Origin: Streptomyces aureoverticillatus
Lineage (GTDB): Bacteria > Actinomycetota > Actinomycetes > Streptomycetales > Streptomycetaceae
Assembly: GCF_014649395.1 (NCBI RefSeq)
Contig: NZ_BMSY01000001.1
Span: 682,001 to 746,000, forward strand
DNA length: 64,000 nt
Reading direction: 5' to 3'
This document shows positions 34,413 through 42,611 of the stretch, in pieces (within the stretch, counting starts at the first letter, position 1; each line of letters starts with the position of its first letter). The notes beneath the pieces were generated by a model. It did no database searches, was not told the DNA's origin, and saw only the letters and a list, made by a program, of their open reading frames with translations. The position numbers were made by a program, and so were the translations under genes.

Positions 34413-35675
34413 GTGCCCGCCTCGAAGAAGACCGCCGTGCTGCTCGCCACGGCGACCCTGCTCTCCCTGTCCACCGCCGCTCCCGCGCTCGCCGACGACA
34501 AGCCCGGCGCCCCCGGAGACAAGGACAAGGTGAAGCCGCCCGCGTCCATGTCGACGGTCGGCGGCGCGCGGCTCGGCAAGCCGGGCACGCAGGTGGACCT
34601 GAAGGGGGGTGCGCCGGTGCTGCCGAAGAAGCTGTCGGCCCGCTCCTGGATGGTGTCGGACGCGGAGTCCGGCGAGGTGCTCGCCGCGCACAACGCGCAC
34701 TGGCGGCTCGCCCCGGCCTCCACCCTGAAGATGCTGTTCGCGGACACGGTGCTGCCGAAGTTCCCCAAGACCGCCAAGCACCGGGTCGAGCTGAAGGACC
34801 TGGAGGGCGTCGGCGCGGGCAGCAGCATGGTCGGCGTCAAGGAGAACGAGACGTACTCCGTCCACGACCTGTGGCTCGGCGTCTTCCTGCGCTCCGGCAA
34901 CGACGCGGTGCACGTCCTGTCGTCGATGAACGGCGGCGTCGACCAGACCGTCAAGGACATGCAGGCGCACGCCGAGGAGCTCCAGGCCCTCGACACGCAC
35001 GTGGTCACGCCCGACGGATACGACGAGAAGGGCCAGGTGTCGTCCGCGTACGACCTGACCCTGTTCGCCCGCTCCGGCCTGCAGAAGAAGGACTTCCGCG
35101 AGTACTGCTCGACGGCGACCGCGAAGTTCCCCGGCGAGACGAAGAAGGTCAAGAAGGGCAAGGACAAGGGCAAGACGAAGCGCGGGGCCTTCGAGATCCA
35201 GAACACCAACCGGCTGCTCACGGGCGCCCTGGGCCTGGACCCGTACAAGGGCATCGCGGGCGTCAAGAACGGCTCGACGACCAACGCGGGCACGACGTTC
35301 ACGGGCGTCGCCGAGCGCGACGGCAAAGTGCTGCTCGTCACGGTCATGAACCCGGACTCGGGCGAGGAGCACGCCGTCTACAAGGAGACGGCCCGCCTGC
35401 TCGACTGGGGCTTCGCGGCCGAGGGCAAGGTCGAGCCGGTCGGTGAGCTGGTCGCCCCGAAGGGCGCGAGCACGGGCACCGGCAAGGGCGCGCCCGGCAA
35501 GGGCCAGGCGGGCGGCACCGAGAGCGCGGCCAAGGCGTCCGACGCGGGGTCGGGCGGCGGCATGGGCGTGGCGCTCGGCGTCACCGGCGGGGTGCTCGCG
35601 CTGATCGCGGGCGGCCTGTTCCTGCTCAACCGCCGCTGGCCGCTGCCCGACCTGGTGCGTCGCCGCCGCCCGTGA
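34413..35675 (+). CDS. D-alanyl-D-alanine carboxypeptidase (S11)
   Basis: A 420-aa exported, C-terminally anchored enzyme. GTG 34413 sits 7 nt after a -10-like TACGCT, which suggests a leaderless message, and opens a signal peptide ending APALADD. The catalytic SXXK is in APASTLKML and the SGN motif in RSGNDAV. The usual KTG is replaced by KNG in GVKNGSTTNAGTTF. The tail is a Gly/Lys-rich linker, a transmembrane helix (GVTGGVLALIAGGLFLLN) and basic residues. It trims peptidoglycan pentapeptides. The 3' end overlaps the convergent YihY gene by 50 bp. Confidence 0.9.
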   Translation: MPASKKTAVLLATATLLSLSTAAPALADDKPGAPGDKDKVKPPASMSTVGGARLGKPGTQVDLKGGAPVLPKKLSARSWMVSDAESGEVLAAHNAHWRLAPASTLKMLFADTVLPKFPKTAKHRVELKDLEGVGAGSSMVGVKENETYSVHDLWLGVFLRSGNDAVHVLSSMNGGVDQTVKDMQAHAEELQALDTHVVTPDGYDEKGQVSSAYDLTLFARSGLQKKDFREYCSTATAKFPGETKKVKKGKDKGKTKRGAFEIQNTNRLLTGALGLDPYKGIAGVKNGSTTNAGTTFTGVAERDGKVLLVTVMNPDSGEEHAVYKETARLLDWGFAAEGKVEPVGELVAPKGASTGTGKGAPGKGQAGGTESAAKASDAGSGGGMGVALGVTGGVLALIAGGLFLLNRRWPLPDLVRRRRP

Positions 35676-36651
35676 CGGCTTTCGCGGGCTCCTTCGCCGT
35701 GCTGGAGGGGCCCGCCCGGTCCGCCGGGGTGGCGGGGCCCGGTTCGTCGGCCGTCGTGGCGGGGTCCGGTTCGTCGTCGGTACGTTCCGTCTCCGCCGTG
35801 TCCCCGCCCCGGCGCGTGGCCGTCCACGCCGCGCAGAACAGCAGCAGCTTCGCGGTGAAGTTGATCCACAGCAGCAGGGCCACCGGCACGCCGAAGGCGC
35901 CGTACATGCTCTTCGCGGCGACGCCCTTCATATAGCTGCCGAGCAGCACCTTCAGGAGTTCGAACCCGGCCGCGCCGATCAGCGCGGCGACCATGAGCGC
36001 GCGCCGGGGCGGCTGCACGCCCGGCAGCAGCGTCAGGACGTACAGCAGGAGCAGGAAGTCCGCGAGGACGGCGATGGCGAACGCGGCGAGCTGGAGCAGG
36101 ACGCCGCCCGCGCCGTCCTTGTCCACGCCGAGCTGGTCGGCGGTCCAGCCGACGGCCGTGGAGGCGACGGCGGAGGCGATCAACGAGGCGAGCCCGGCGC
36201 CGCCGAGCCCGGCGAGCACCCCGAGGTCCTTGAGCTTGCGCAGGACCGGGTTCTCCTCGATGTCCTCCAGCTCCCACACCGCACGCAGGCACTCGCGCAT
36301 CGAGCCGACCCAGCCGACGCCGGTGAACAGCAGCAGCGCGCCCGCGACGACGCCGACCGTGCCCGCGTTGGCGATCAGCGCGTCCAGGTCCAGCTGGTCG
36401 GAGATCCCCGGCACCTGCTCGGAGAGCTTGTCCTGGACGCGCTTCACCTGGCTGTCGCTGAGTGCCGCCGCGGCGATCGCGGCGGCCACGGTGATCAGCG
36501 GGAACAGCGCGATGAAGCTGATGAAGGTCATCGCGGCCGCGAGCCGGGTCCAGTGGACGCGGTCGAGCCGTTCGTAGGAGTGCCACGCGTGTGTCCGCGT
36601 CAGCCGCTCGACGAGCGGCCCGATGCCGGGAAGCTTCTTCAACCAGTCCAT
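35626..36651 (-). CDS. YihY/BrkB-family inner membrane protein
   Basis: A 341-aa polytopic protein of the YihY/virulence factor BrkB family. Typical segments are WTRLAAAMTFISFIALFPL near the N-terminus, then GVGWVGSMRECLRAVWELEDIEENPVLRKLKDLG divided over a loop, and YGAFGVPVALLLWINFTAKL near the last helix. The C-terminal 60 residues are a Thr/Pro/Asp-rich tail. Family function is unsettled (transport or lipid roles have been suggested). Its ATG overlaps the GtrA gene by 13 bp, making it the fourth cistron of a coupled operon with UbiA and PAP2 genes. Confidence 0.88.
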   Translation of the reverse strand: MDWLKKLPGIGPLVERLTRTHAWHSYERLDRVHWTRLAAAMTFISFIALFPLITVAAAIAAAALSDSQVKRVQDKLSEQVPGISDQLDLDALIANAGTVGVVAGALLLFTGVGWVGSMRECLRAVWELEDIEENPVLRKLKDLGVLAGLGGAGLASLIASAVASTAVGWTADQLGVDKDGAGGVLLQLAAFAIAVLADFLLLLYVLTLLPGVQPPRRALMVAALIGAAGFELLKVLLGSYMKGVAAKSMYGAFGVPVALLLWINFTAKLLLFCAAWTATRRGGDTAETERTDDEPDPATTADEPGPATPADRAGPSSTAKEPAKAVTGGGDAPGRAAASGG

Positions 36652-37124
36652 GTCACCTGTCTCGCCTGCCTCACCTGTCCGCCCGGTGCACTCCGAGAAC
36701 GGAACACCAGGGTCCGGGTACCCCAGAATCGCAGGACAGTGGCCAGTGCCATGCCGATTCCCGCTCCCGAAATCGTGTCCGCGCGCCGCGAGGTGAACCC
36801 CAGGCCGTAGTGCGAGACCACCAGGCACAGCAGTTGGACGAGGGCGCCCGCGACGTTGACGGCGAAGAAGATCCCGTACTGCCGCAGCCGCGACACGCCC
36901 TCGGAGGCACCACCGCGGTAGGTGCCGAGCGCGTTTCCGGTGTACGCCACCGTGCAGCCGGCCACGAAGGAGAGGGCCTTGGCGGAGAGCGGGTCCAGGC
37001 CCACGGGCCCGCGCAGCCAGACGAAGAGCCCGAGGTCGGCGGCGTACGCGCACAGCCCGACCACCGCGAAGCCGGTCAGCTCGGGTCCGAGGGCCCGCAA
37101 CCGCCGGACTGCGGATCCTCTCAC
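36639..37124 (-). CDS. GtrA-like membrane protein (candidate DPA flippase/recruiter)
   Basis: A 161-aa protein with four transmembrane helices (ELTGFAVVGLCAYAADLGLFVWL; SFVAGCTVAYTGNALGTYR; YGIFFAVNVAGALVQLLCLV; GIGMALATVLRFWGTRTLVFRS), the GtrA/DPMS-flippase pattern. The mycobacterial counterpart Rv3789 lies beside dprE1 and is proposed to flip or recruit decaprenylphosphoryl arabinose. Here GTG 37124 overlaps the ubiA-type stop as GTGA, and its own end overlaps YihY. Such tight coupling to DPA enzymes supports the same role (inference). Confidence 0.88.
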   Translation of the reverse strand: MRGSAVRRLRALGPELTGFAVVGLCAYAADLGLFVWLRGPVGLDPLSAKALSFVAGCTVAYTGNALGTYRGGASEGVSRLRQYGIFFAVNVAGALVQLLCLVVSHYGLGFTSRRADTISGAGIGMALATVLRFWGTRTLVFRSRSAPGGQVRQARQVTWTG

Positions 37125-38146
37125 CAGTCCGCGACCGCGAACCCGTACATGGCGAGCCACACCACGCCGATCAGCGCGAGCGCCCGGTCGCGCAGCACGA
37201 CGTCCTCGGGCTCGCCCGCCGTGCCGCGGTCGGCGAAGACGGCGTACCGCAGGATCGCGAGGATGAAGGCCACCACCGAGAGCTGCCGCCAGGGCAGCAG
37301 GCTGGTGCCCGCGATGCCGCCGCTCTCCATGGCCCACAGGCAGTACGCGAGGACGGCGACCCCGGCCGCGAGCTGCCACACGAAGCGCAGATAGCCGGTC
37401 GTGTACGAGGTGAGCAACGCCCGGGTGGCGCCGAGCCGTTCGGACCGCCCGTCGGCCGCCGCGTCCGCCGCGGCCTGCGTCATCTGCACGGCCTCCGAGT
37501 ACCGCTTGGCCGACACCATGAACAGCGCCCCGAACCCGGTGGTGATCAGGAACCAGCGCGACAGCGGGATGCCGAGCGCGATCCCGCCGATCATCGCCCG
37601 CATCAGGAATCCGGTGGTGACGACGGCGAGGTCGACGACGAGGACGTGCTTGAGGCTGACGCAGTACGCGAGCTGCATCACGACGTACGCGGCGAGCAGC
37701 GCCGCCGTCAGCGGGGTGCACAGGACCGCGGCGGCCGCGGGCGCGAGGGCGGCGAGCAGCCCGCCCGCGGCGTACGCGACGGGCACCGGGACCTGTCCGG
37801 CGGCGACGGGGCGGCGGCACTTGGTGGGGTGGGCGCGGTCGGCGTCGGCGTCGCGGGCGTCGTTGATGAGGTAGACGGCGGCCGCGGCGGCGGTGAACAG
37901 GGCGAAGACCAGGGCGACTTGGGTCAGGGCGTGCCGGGAGAAGAGTTCACCGGCGGCCGCGGGGGCGGCGATGACCAGGACGTTCTTGACCCATTGGCGG
38001 GGGCGGGCGGTCTTCAGGAGGCCCAGCGGGATGCCGCCGGGGCGGGGTTTCGGGGAGCCGGGGCCGGCGGGGCCCTGCCGCTCGGGGGCGGCGGTGCGTG
38101 CGGCGGCCGTGGCGGCTCGTTCGGCTGTGGCGGCTCGTTCAGCCAT
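37121..38146 (-). CDS. ubiA: Decaprenyl-phosphate phosphoribosyltransferase (UbiA superfamily)
   Basis: A 341-aa polytopic prenyltransferase-fold protein. It contains RPRQWVKNVLVIAAP and the first Asp-rich motif YLINDARDADADRAHPTK, which matches mycobacterial Rv3806c far better than ubiquinone-type UbiA. The second loop is VVDLAVVTTGFLMRAMIGG. It transfers 5-phosphoribose from PRPP to decaprenyl phosphate, the first committed DPA step. A repeated ERAATA motif forms the cytosolic N-terminus. It overlaps PAP2 by 8 bp and GtrA by 4 bp. Confidence 0.92.
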   Translation of the reverse strand: MAERAATAERAATAAARTAAPERQGPAGPGSPKPRPGGIPLGLLKTARPRQWVKNVLVIAAPAAAGELFSRHALTQVALVFALFTAAAAAVYLINDARDADADRAHPTKCRRPVAAGQVPVPVAYAAGGLLAALAPAAAAVLCTPLTAALLAAYVVMQLAYCVSLKHVLVVDLAVVTTGFLMRAMIGGIALGIPLSRWFLITTGFGALFMVSAKRYSEAVQMTQAAADAAADGRSERLGATRALLTSYTTGYLRFVWQLAAGVAVLAYCLWAMESGGIAGTSLLPWRQLSVVAFILAILRYAVFADRGTAGEPEDVVLRDRALALIGVVWLAMYGFAVADW

Positions 38147-38720
38147 CGGTGGGGCCTCCCATCCAGGTTCTGCCCGCCCGCGCGGCGAACGCGCCGAGGG
38201 CCGCGCCCGCCGCGATGTCCGAGGGGTAGTGGACGCCGACGACCATGCGGGACACGCACATCGCGGCGGCGAGCGGCGGCACGAGGCGGGCGCCGACGGG
38301 GCGCAGCGCGCCGTACGCGAGCGCGGCGGCGACCGCCGACGAGGCGTGCGAGCTGGGGAACGAGTGGCGTCCCGCGGTGCGCACCAGCGGCTCGACGTGG
38401 CCCGGCCGCGGGCGCCGCACGATCCGCTTCACGCCCATGCTGGCCAGGTGCGCGGCCGCGGTGAGCGCGGTGCCGCGGAGCCAGCCGGAGCGCCGCTCGC
38501 GGTCGAGCGCCGCCCCGGCGAGGCCCGCGGCGAGCCAGAGCGCGCCGTGCTCGCCGCTCCGCGACAGCGCGCGGGCGGTCGCGGCCACCCGGGGGTCGGC
38601 GCCGCAGTCGCGCAGCGCGGACAGCAGCCGGTGGTCGGCGTCGCGGAGGGCATCTCTCCTCCCGCTCCTCCCGGGCGGGCGTCCACTCCCGAAAAACTTC
38701 GCGTTCTTCGTGTTCATCAC
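38139..38720 (-). CDS. PAP2-family phosphatase (candidate decaprenylphosphoryl-5-phosphoribose phosphatase)
   Basis: A 193-aa membrane phosphatase with the three PAP2 signatures: KRIVRRPRPG, HSFPSSHASS and SRMVVGVHYPSDIAAG. In mycobacteria Rv3807c, next to ubiA, is the proposed phosphatase that removes the 5-phosphate before DprE1 acts. First gene of the coupled minus-strand operon. The first codons are AT-richer than the rest and start from GTG 38720 (or the ATG that follows). The 98-bp gap to dprE1 is unusually AT-rich and should hold divergent promoters. Confidence 0.9.
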   Translation of the reverse strand: MMNTKNAKFFGSGRPPGRSGRRDALRDADHRLLSALRDCGADPRVAATARALSRSGEHGALWLAAGLAGAALDRERRSGWLRGTALTAAAHLASMGVKRIVRRPRPGHVEPLVRTAGRHSFPSSHASSAVAAALAYGALRPVGARLVPPLAAAMCVSRMVVGVHYPSDIAAGAALGAFAARAGRTWMGGPTDG

Positions 38721-38818
38721 ATAACGACTCTTCTAGGTAAAGCCTCAATAATTACGGCAATCTTTGATGACACTCCCTCAATCACCCATTTCGGTGAGAA
38801 CGGGAATAGTGGTGAGCA

Positions 38819-40237
38819 ATGCGCATGCACAAGGGCGATACGGTCACTGTCATGTCAGCCACCCCCGCGCCCGAGTCCGTGTCCGTCTCCGGCTGGGGCC
38901 GCACCGCCCCCAGCACCGCCCGCGTGGTGCGGCCGCGTTCGCAGGAGGAGGCTGTCGCCGCGCTGCGGTCCTGTGCGGAGCGCGGCGGCATCGCGCGCGG
39001 GCTCGGGCGGGCGTACGGGGACGCCGCGCAGAACGCGGGCGGCGCCGTCCTCGACATGACGGGCCTGGACCGCGTGCACACCATCGACGCCACGGGTGCA
39101 TCAGCCGCTTCCGCGGCGGGGGGCACCGTCGTGTGCGACGCGGGCGTGTCGCTGCACCACCTGATGGAAGTCCTGCTGCCGCTCGGCTTGTTCGTACCGG
39201 TGACGCCCGGCACCCGCTACGTCACCGTGGGCGGCGCGATCGCCGCCGACATCCACGGCAAGAACCACCACGTCTCGGGCTCCTTCGCCCACCACGTGCT
39301 GGCCCTAGACCTGCTCACCGCCGACGGCACCGTGCGCACCGTCGAGCCGGGCACCCCGCTCTTCGACGCGACCGCGGGCGGGATGGGCCTGACCGGCGTG
39401 ATCCTGTCCGCCACGCTGCGGCTGCACCCCGTCGAGACGTCCCTGATGGCCGTCGACACCGAACGCGCCGCCGACCTCGACGACTTGATGGCCCGCCTCA
39501 CCGCGACCGACCACCGCTACCGCTACTCCGTCGCGTGGATCGACCTCCTCGCGCGCGGGGCGGCGACCGGCCGCGCCGTCCTCACCCGCGGCGACCACGC
39601 GCCCCTCGCCGCGCTGCCCGACCGCGCCCGCACCGCCCCGCTGGCCTTCCGGCCGCGCCGACTGCCGCCCGCGCCCCGCTTCGTACCCGAAGGGCTGCTC
39701 GGGCGCCGGTCGGTCGGCCTCTTCAACGAGCTCTGGTACCGCAAGGCGCCCCGCTCCCGCACCGGCGAGCTGCAGAAGCTCTCGGCCTTCTTCCACCCGC
39801 TCGACGGGGTGCCGCACTGGAACCGCGTGTACGGCCGCGGCGGGTTCGTGCAGTACCAATTCGTCGTCGGGTACGGGCAGGAGGAGACCCTGCGCCGCAT
39901 CGTGCGGCGCATCTCCGCGCACCGCTGCCCGTCCTTCCTCGCCGTCCTCAAGCGCTTCGGCGAAGCGGGGGCCGGCTGGCTGTCCTTTCCCGTGCCCGGG
40001 TGGACCCTCGCCCTGGACATCCCGGCGGGCCTGCCCGGGCTCGGGCCCTTCCTCGACGAGCTCGACGAGGAGGTCGCCGGCGCGGGCGGCCGCGTCTACC
40101 TCGCCAAGGACTCCCGCCTGCGCCCCGGCGCGCTCGCTTCCATGTACCCCCGCCTCCCCGACTTCCGCGCCCTCCGCCGCGAACTGGACCCGAACTCCCT
40201 GTTCCGCTCGGACCTCTCCCGCCGCCTCGGCCTGTGA
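38819..40237 (+). CDS. dprE1: Decaprenylphosphoryl-beta-D-ribose 2'-oxidase (DprE1)
   Basis: This 472-aa FAD oxidoreductase aligns along its length with M. tuberculosis DprE1 (from memory). It shares GWGRTAPS, RGLGRAYGDAAQN, PGTRYVTVGGAIAADIHGKN (with the FAD-contact His), WYRKAP, YQFVV and YLAKDSR with the catalytic Lys equivalent to Lys418. At the position of Cys387, the target of benzothiazinones, the motif is WTLALDIP rather than WNICVDFP, so it has Ala. It oxidises the ribose 2'-OH for epimerisation to arabinose. ATG 38819 is assumed; ATG 38852 is an alternative. Confidence 0.93.
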   Translation: MRMHKGDTVTVMSATPAPESVSVSGWGRTAPSTARVVRPRSQEEAVAALRSCAERGGIARGLGRAYGDAAQNAGGAVLDMTGLDRVHTIDATGASAASAAGGTVVCDAGVSLHHLMEVLLPLGLFVPVTPGTRYVTVGGAIAADIHGKNHHVSGSFAHHVLALDLLTADGTVRTVEPGTPLFDATAGGMGLTGVILSATLRLHPVETSLMAVDTERAADLDDLMARLTATDHRYRYSVAWIDLLARGAATGRAVLTRGDHAPLAALPDRARTAPLAFRPRRLPPAPRFVPEGLLGRRSVGLFNELWYRKAPRSRTGELQKLSAFFHPLDGVPHWNRVYGRGGFVQYQFVVGYGQEETLRRIVRRISAHRCPSFLAVLKRFGEAGAGWLSFPVPGWTLALDIPAGLPGLGPFLDELDEEVAGAGGRVYLAKDSRLRPGALASMYPRLPDFRALRRELDPNSLFRSDLSRRLGL

Positions 40238-40243
40238 CACCCC

Positions 40244-40262
40244 CTGGGGGCTCCGCCCCCAG
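40244..40262 (+). terminator. Terminator-like hairpin after dprE1
   Basis: CTGGGGG and CCCCCAG form a perfect 7-bp stem around loop CTCCG, a few bases after the dprE1 stop. The same CTCCGCCCCC hairpin type appears in the dispersed elements. Confidence 0.75.
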
Positions 40263-40318
40263 ACCCCCATTTCCCACCCACCCGCCCTGACTTGCCTCAC
40301 CGGCCGTAGTCGGCACTT

Positions 40319-40474
40319 TCAGCCCGTCGAGGGGGCCCTCCCTGCTCCTTGAGAGCTTGGGGGAGTTTGAGGACGAGGCCGAAGGCCGATCGGCGGGGGC
40401 CTGTCCCACCCGCCCGGGACCCCCACCCCGGGGCCCGGGGCGGAGCCCCGGTTTCGGGAAGGGGCGGGACTGGG
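40319..40474. repeat. Dispersed palindromic element, copy C (intergenic, inverted)
   Basis: This full-length copy is in opposite orientation to A and B: GCCCGTCGAGGGGGCCCTC, CTGCTCCTTGAGAGCTTGGG, GAGGACGAGGCCGAAGGCC, then GGGGCGGAGCCCC and TTTCGGGAAGGGGCGGG. It fills much of the 289-bp gap between dprE1 and dprE2. Nothing else was found in the gap. Confidence 0.9.
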
Positions 40475-40526
40475 GAAAGCCCCGCAGGGCCCCACCACCC
40501 ACCCACCGAAACCGGAACGGACCCCC

Positions 40527-41282
40527 ATGAAAGACGCCTTCGGCACCCCCCAGTCCCTGCTGATCCTCGGCGGCACCTCCGAGATCGCGCTGGCGACGGC
40601 CCGCCGCCTGGTCGCCCGCCGCACCCGCAAGGTCTGGCTGGCAGGCCGCCCCTCCCCCGCCCTGGAGCAAGCGGCGGAACACCTCCGCGACATGGGCGCC
40701 GACGCCAGGACCGTCCCCTTCGACGCCCTGGACGCGGAGTCCCACGGCGACACCCTCGGCGCCCTCTTCGCCGACAACGACATCGACATGGTCCTGCTGG
40801 CCTTCGGCATCCTCGGCGACCAGGCCCGCGACGAGGACGACCCGCTCGCCGCGGTCCGCGTAGCGCAGACGAACTACACGGGAGCGGTCTCGGCGGGCCT
40901 GATCTGCGCCCGCGCCCTGCAGACCCAGGGCCACGGCTCCCTGGTCGTCCTCTCCTCCGTCGCCGGCGAACGCGCCCGCCGCTCCAACTTCATCTACGGC
41001 TCCAGCAAGGCGGGCCTCGACGCCTTCGCGCAGGGCCTGGGCGACGCCCTGCACGGCACCGGCGTGCACGTCATGGTCGTACGCCCCGGCTTCGTACGCT
41101 CGAAGATGACGGCGGGCCTGGACGAGGCCCCGATGGCGACGACGCCGGAGGCGGTGGCGGAGGCCATCGAGACGGGCCTGCGCCGCCGCTCGGAGACGGT
41201 CTGGGTGCCGGGCGCGCTGCGCGTGGTGATGTCGGCGCTGCGCCACGTGCCGCGCCCGGTGTTCCGCCGCCTCCCCGTCTGA
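40527..41282 (+). CDS. dprE2: Decaprenylphosphoryl-2-keto-beta-D-erythro-pentose reductase (DprE2)
   Basis: A 251-aa short-chain dehydrogenase/reductase. The NAD(P) motif is LLILGGTSEIALATARRL, an SDR variant shared with DprE2. The catalytic Ser and Tyr-x3-Lys lie in VVLSSVAGE and FIYGSSKAGLDAFAQGL. It reduces the 2-keto sugar made by DprE1 to yield decaprenylphosphoryl-D-arabinose. It is downstream of dprE1 on the same strand, separated by a terminator-like hairpin and a repeat element, so it may need its own promoter. Confidence 0.9.
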   Translation: MKDAFGTPQSLLILGGTSEIALATARRLVARRTRKVWLAGRPSPALEQAAEHLRDMGADARTVPFDALDAESHGDTLGALFADNDIDMVLLAFGILGDQARDEDDPLAAVRVAQTNYTGAVSAGLICARALQTQGHGSLVVLSSVAGERARRSNFIYGSSKAGLDAFAQGLGDALHGTGVHVMVVRPGFVRSKMTAGLDEAPMATTPEAVAEAIETGLRRRSETVWVPGALRVVMSALRHVPRPVFRRLPV

Positions 41283-41325
41283 CGCGCGGCACCGGCCCGC
41301 CTGCCCCGGCCTGAAAGACAGGCTC

Positions 41326-42549
41326 TCAGGGCTCGTACACCGCCACGACGGGCATCGTCAGCGGGTTCCCGCTCTGCATCACGTACACCTTCCCGGCCCC
41401 CACGAACCGCTTCGTCCCGGGCACCCGCCCCACCTGCTCGAACCAGAGCTGCTGCTTGCCGCCCGCGGTGATCTCGCCGGTGGCGGGCAGCCGCTGCCAG
41501 GAGACCTTGGCGCAGGAGCCGTCGGCGGCGCGGAACCGGTGGCGCTCGAAGAGCATGCCGCCCGCGCCGTTGTGCGCGACGAGGGGCCGGGACAGGCAGG
41601 GGTCGGTGTCGGCGCCGGGCTGCCGGCTCCAGCGCGTGCCGTCCCAGCGGAGCAGGATGTGCTCGATGGACGGCTCCGGCCCGCCCTCGCCATGGTTGAA
41701 CGTGTGCGAGCCGTACGCCCACACCTCGTCCCGGTCCACGGCGAGCAGCCCGGCGAGCGAGGCGCCGGGCTCCGGCGGGACGGGGTCGCGGAAGCGGTAG
41801 ACGGGCGTCGGCGTGAGCTTCCAGACGCGGGCGCGGGCGTCCCAGCGCATGGCGGCGGGCTGCGCCGTCTCGCCCCCGGCGCCGCCCACGCCGGGCCCGC
41901 TGTCGCGGTGTCCGACGGCCCACACGTCGTCGCCGGACGTCCCGTCGAGCGCGTTGGCGACGGCGGGCAGCGGGGTGACGGTCCAGCGGGTGCCGTCCCA
42001 GTGCGCGGCCTGCTCGCCGCCGAGCGCCCAGACGTCGTCCTCCGCGAAGGTCTTGAGGTCGGCGACGGTGCCCTGGAGGGGCGGCCGCGGGACGGCGTGC
42101 CAGCGGGTGCCGTCCCAGCGGGCGAGGCGGGAGCCCTGCGCGGACGCCGTGCCGTAGAGCCACACGTCGTCGGGCCCCGACGCCTCCAGCCGGGGCTGGG
42201 TGACCTGCCCGCCGAGCTCGGCGGGCAGCGCGCTGCGGCGCCACGCACGGCCGTCGTAGCGCAGCAGATAGCCGTCGGACCGGTCCGCGCTGTCGCCCTG
42301 GTCGGTGCCGGTGGCCCAGATGTCGTCGGCGGCGACGGCCGCGACGCCCTCCACCGTGCCCTTGGCGCGCCTGTCGATGTGCACGATCTTCCAGGAGCCG
42401 CCCTTGGCGGAGGCCGCGCCGCCCGGTGCGGACGAGCGTCCCGCTGTGCCCGGGCCCGGGGAGTCAGGGCCGTCGTCGCCGCAGCCGGCCAGGAGCAGCG
42501 CCCCTGCGACCGCGCTCACCACGGCTCTGTACGTCCTCGCCGAAGCCAC
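41326..42549 (-). CDS. Secreted lipoprotein with WD/Kelch-like propeller repeats
   Basis: A 407-aa lipoprotein. GTG 42549 has GGGAGG about 9 nt upstream and starts a signal peptide ending in LLLAGC. The mature protein has repeated motifs of DDVWAVG/DDIWATG and WDGTRWT/YDGRAW type, at least five times, the pattern of secreted actinobacterial galactose-oxidase-like propellers. Ligand unknown. It lies 62 bp downstream of the 2H phosphoesterase gene on the same strand. Confidence 0.85.
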   Translation of the reverse strand: MASARTYRAVVSAVAGALLLAGCGDDGPDSPGPGTAGRSSAPGGAASAKGGSWKIVHIDRRAKGTVEGVAAVAADDIWATGTDQGDSADRSDGYLLRYDGRAWRRSALPAELGGQVTQPRLEASGPDDVWLYGTASAQGSRLARWDGTRWHAVPRPPLQGTVADLKTFAEDDVWALGGEQAAHWDGTRWTVTPLPAVANALDGTSGDDVWAVGHRDSGPGVGGAGGETAQPAAMRWDARARVWKLTPTPVYRFRDPVPPEPGASLAGLLAVDRDEVWAYGSHTFNHGEGGPEPSIEHILLRWDGTRWSRQPGADTDPCLSRPLVAHNGAGGMLFERHRFRAADGSCAKVSWQRLPATGEITAGGKQQLWFEQVGRVPGTKRFVGAGKVYVMQSGNPLTMPVVAVYEP

Positions 42550-42611
42550 CGTCCGCCACCTCCCGGGTCCCGCCGACTCGTCCGGCCGGGCGGGCTCGCT
42601 CCGGGATCCGG

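Noticed and set aside
36639..41282. Secondary-metabolite prenyltransferase cluster
   Set aside because: UbiA motif and DprE1/DprE2/GtrA/PAP2 partners match the DPA pathway; no cyclase, PKS or NRPS genes are present.
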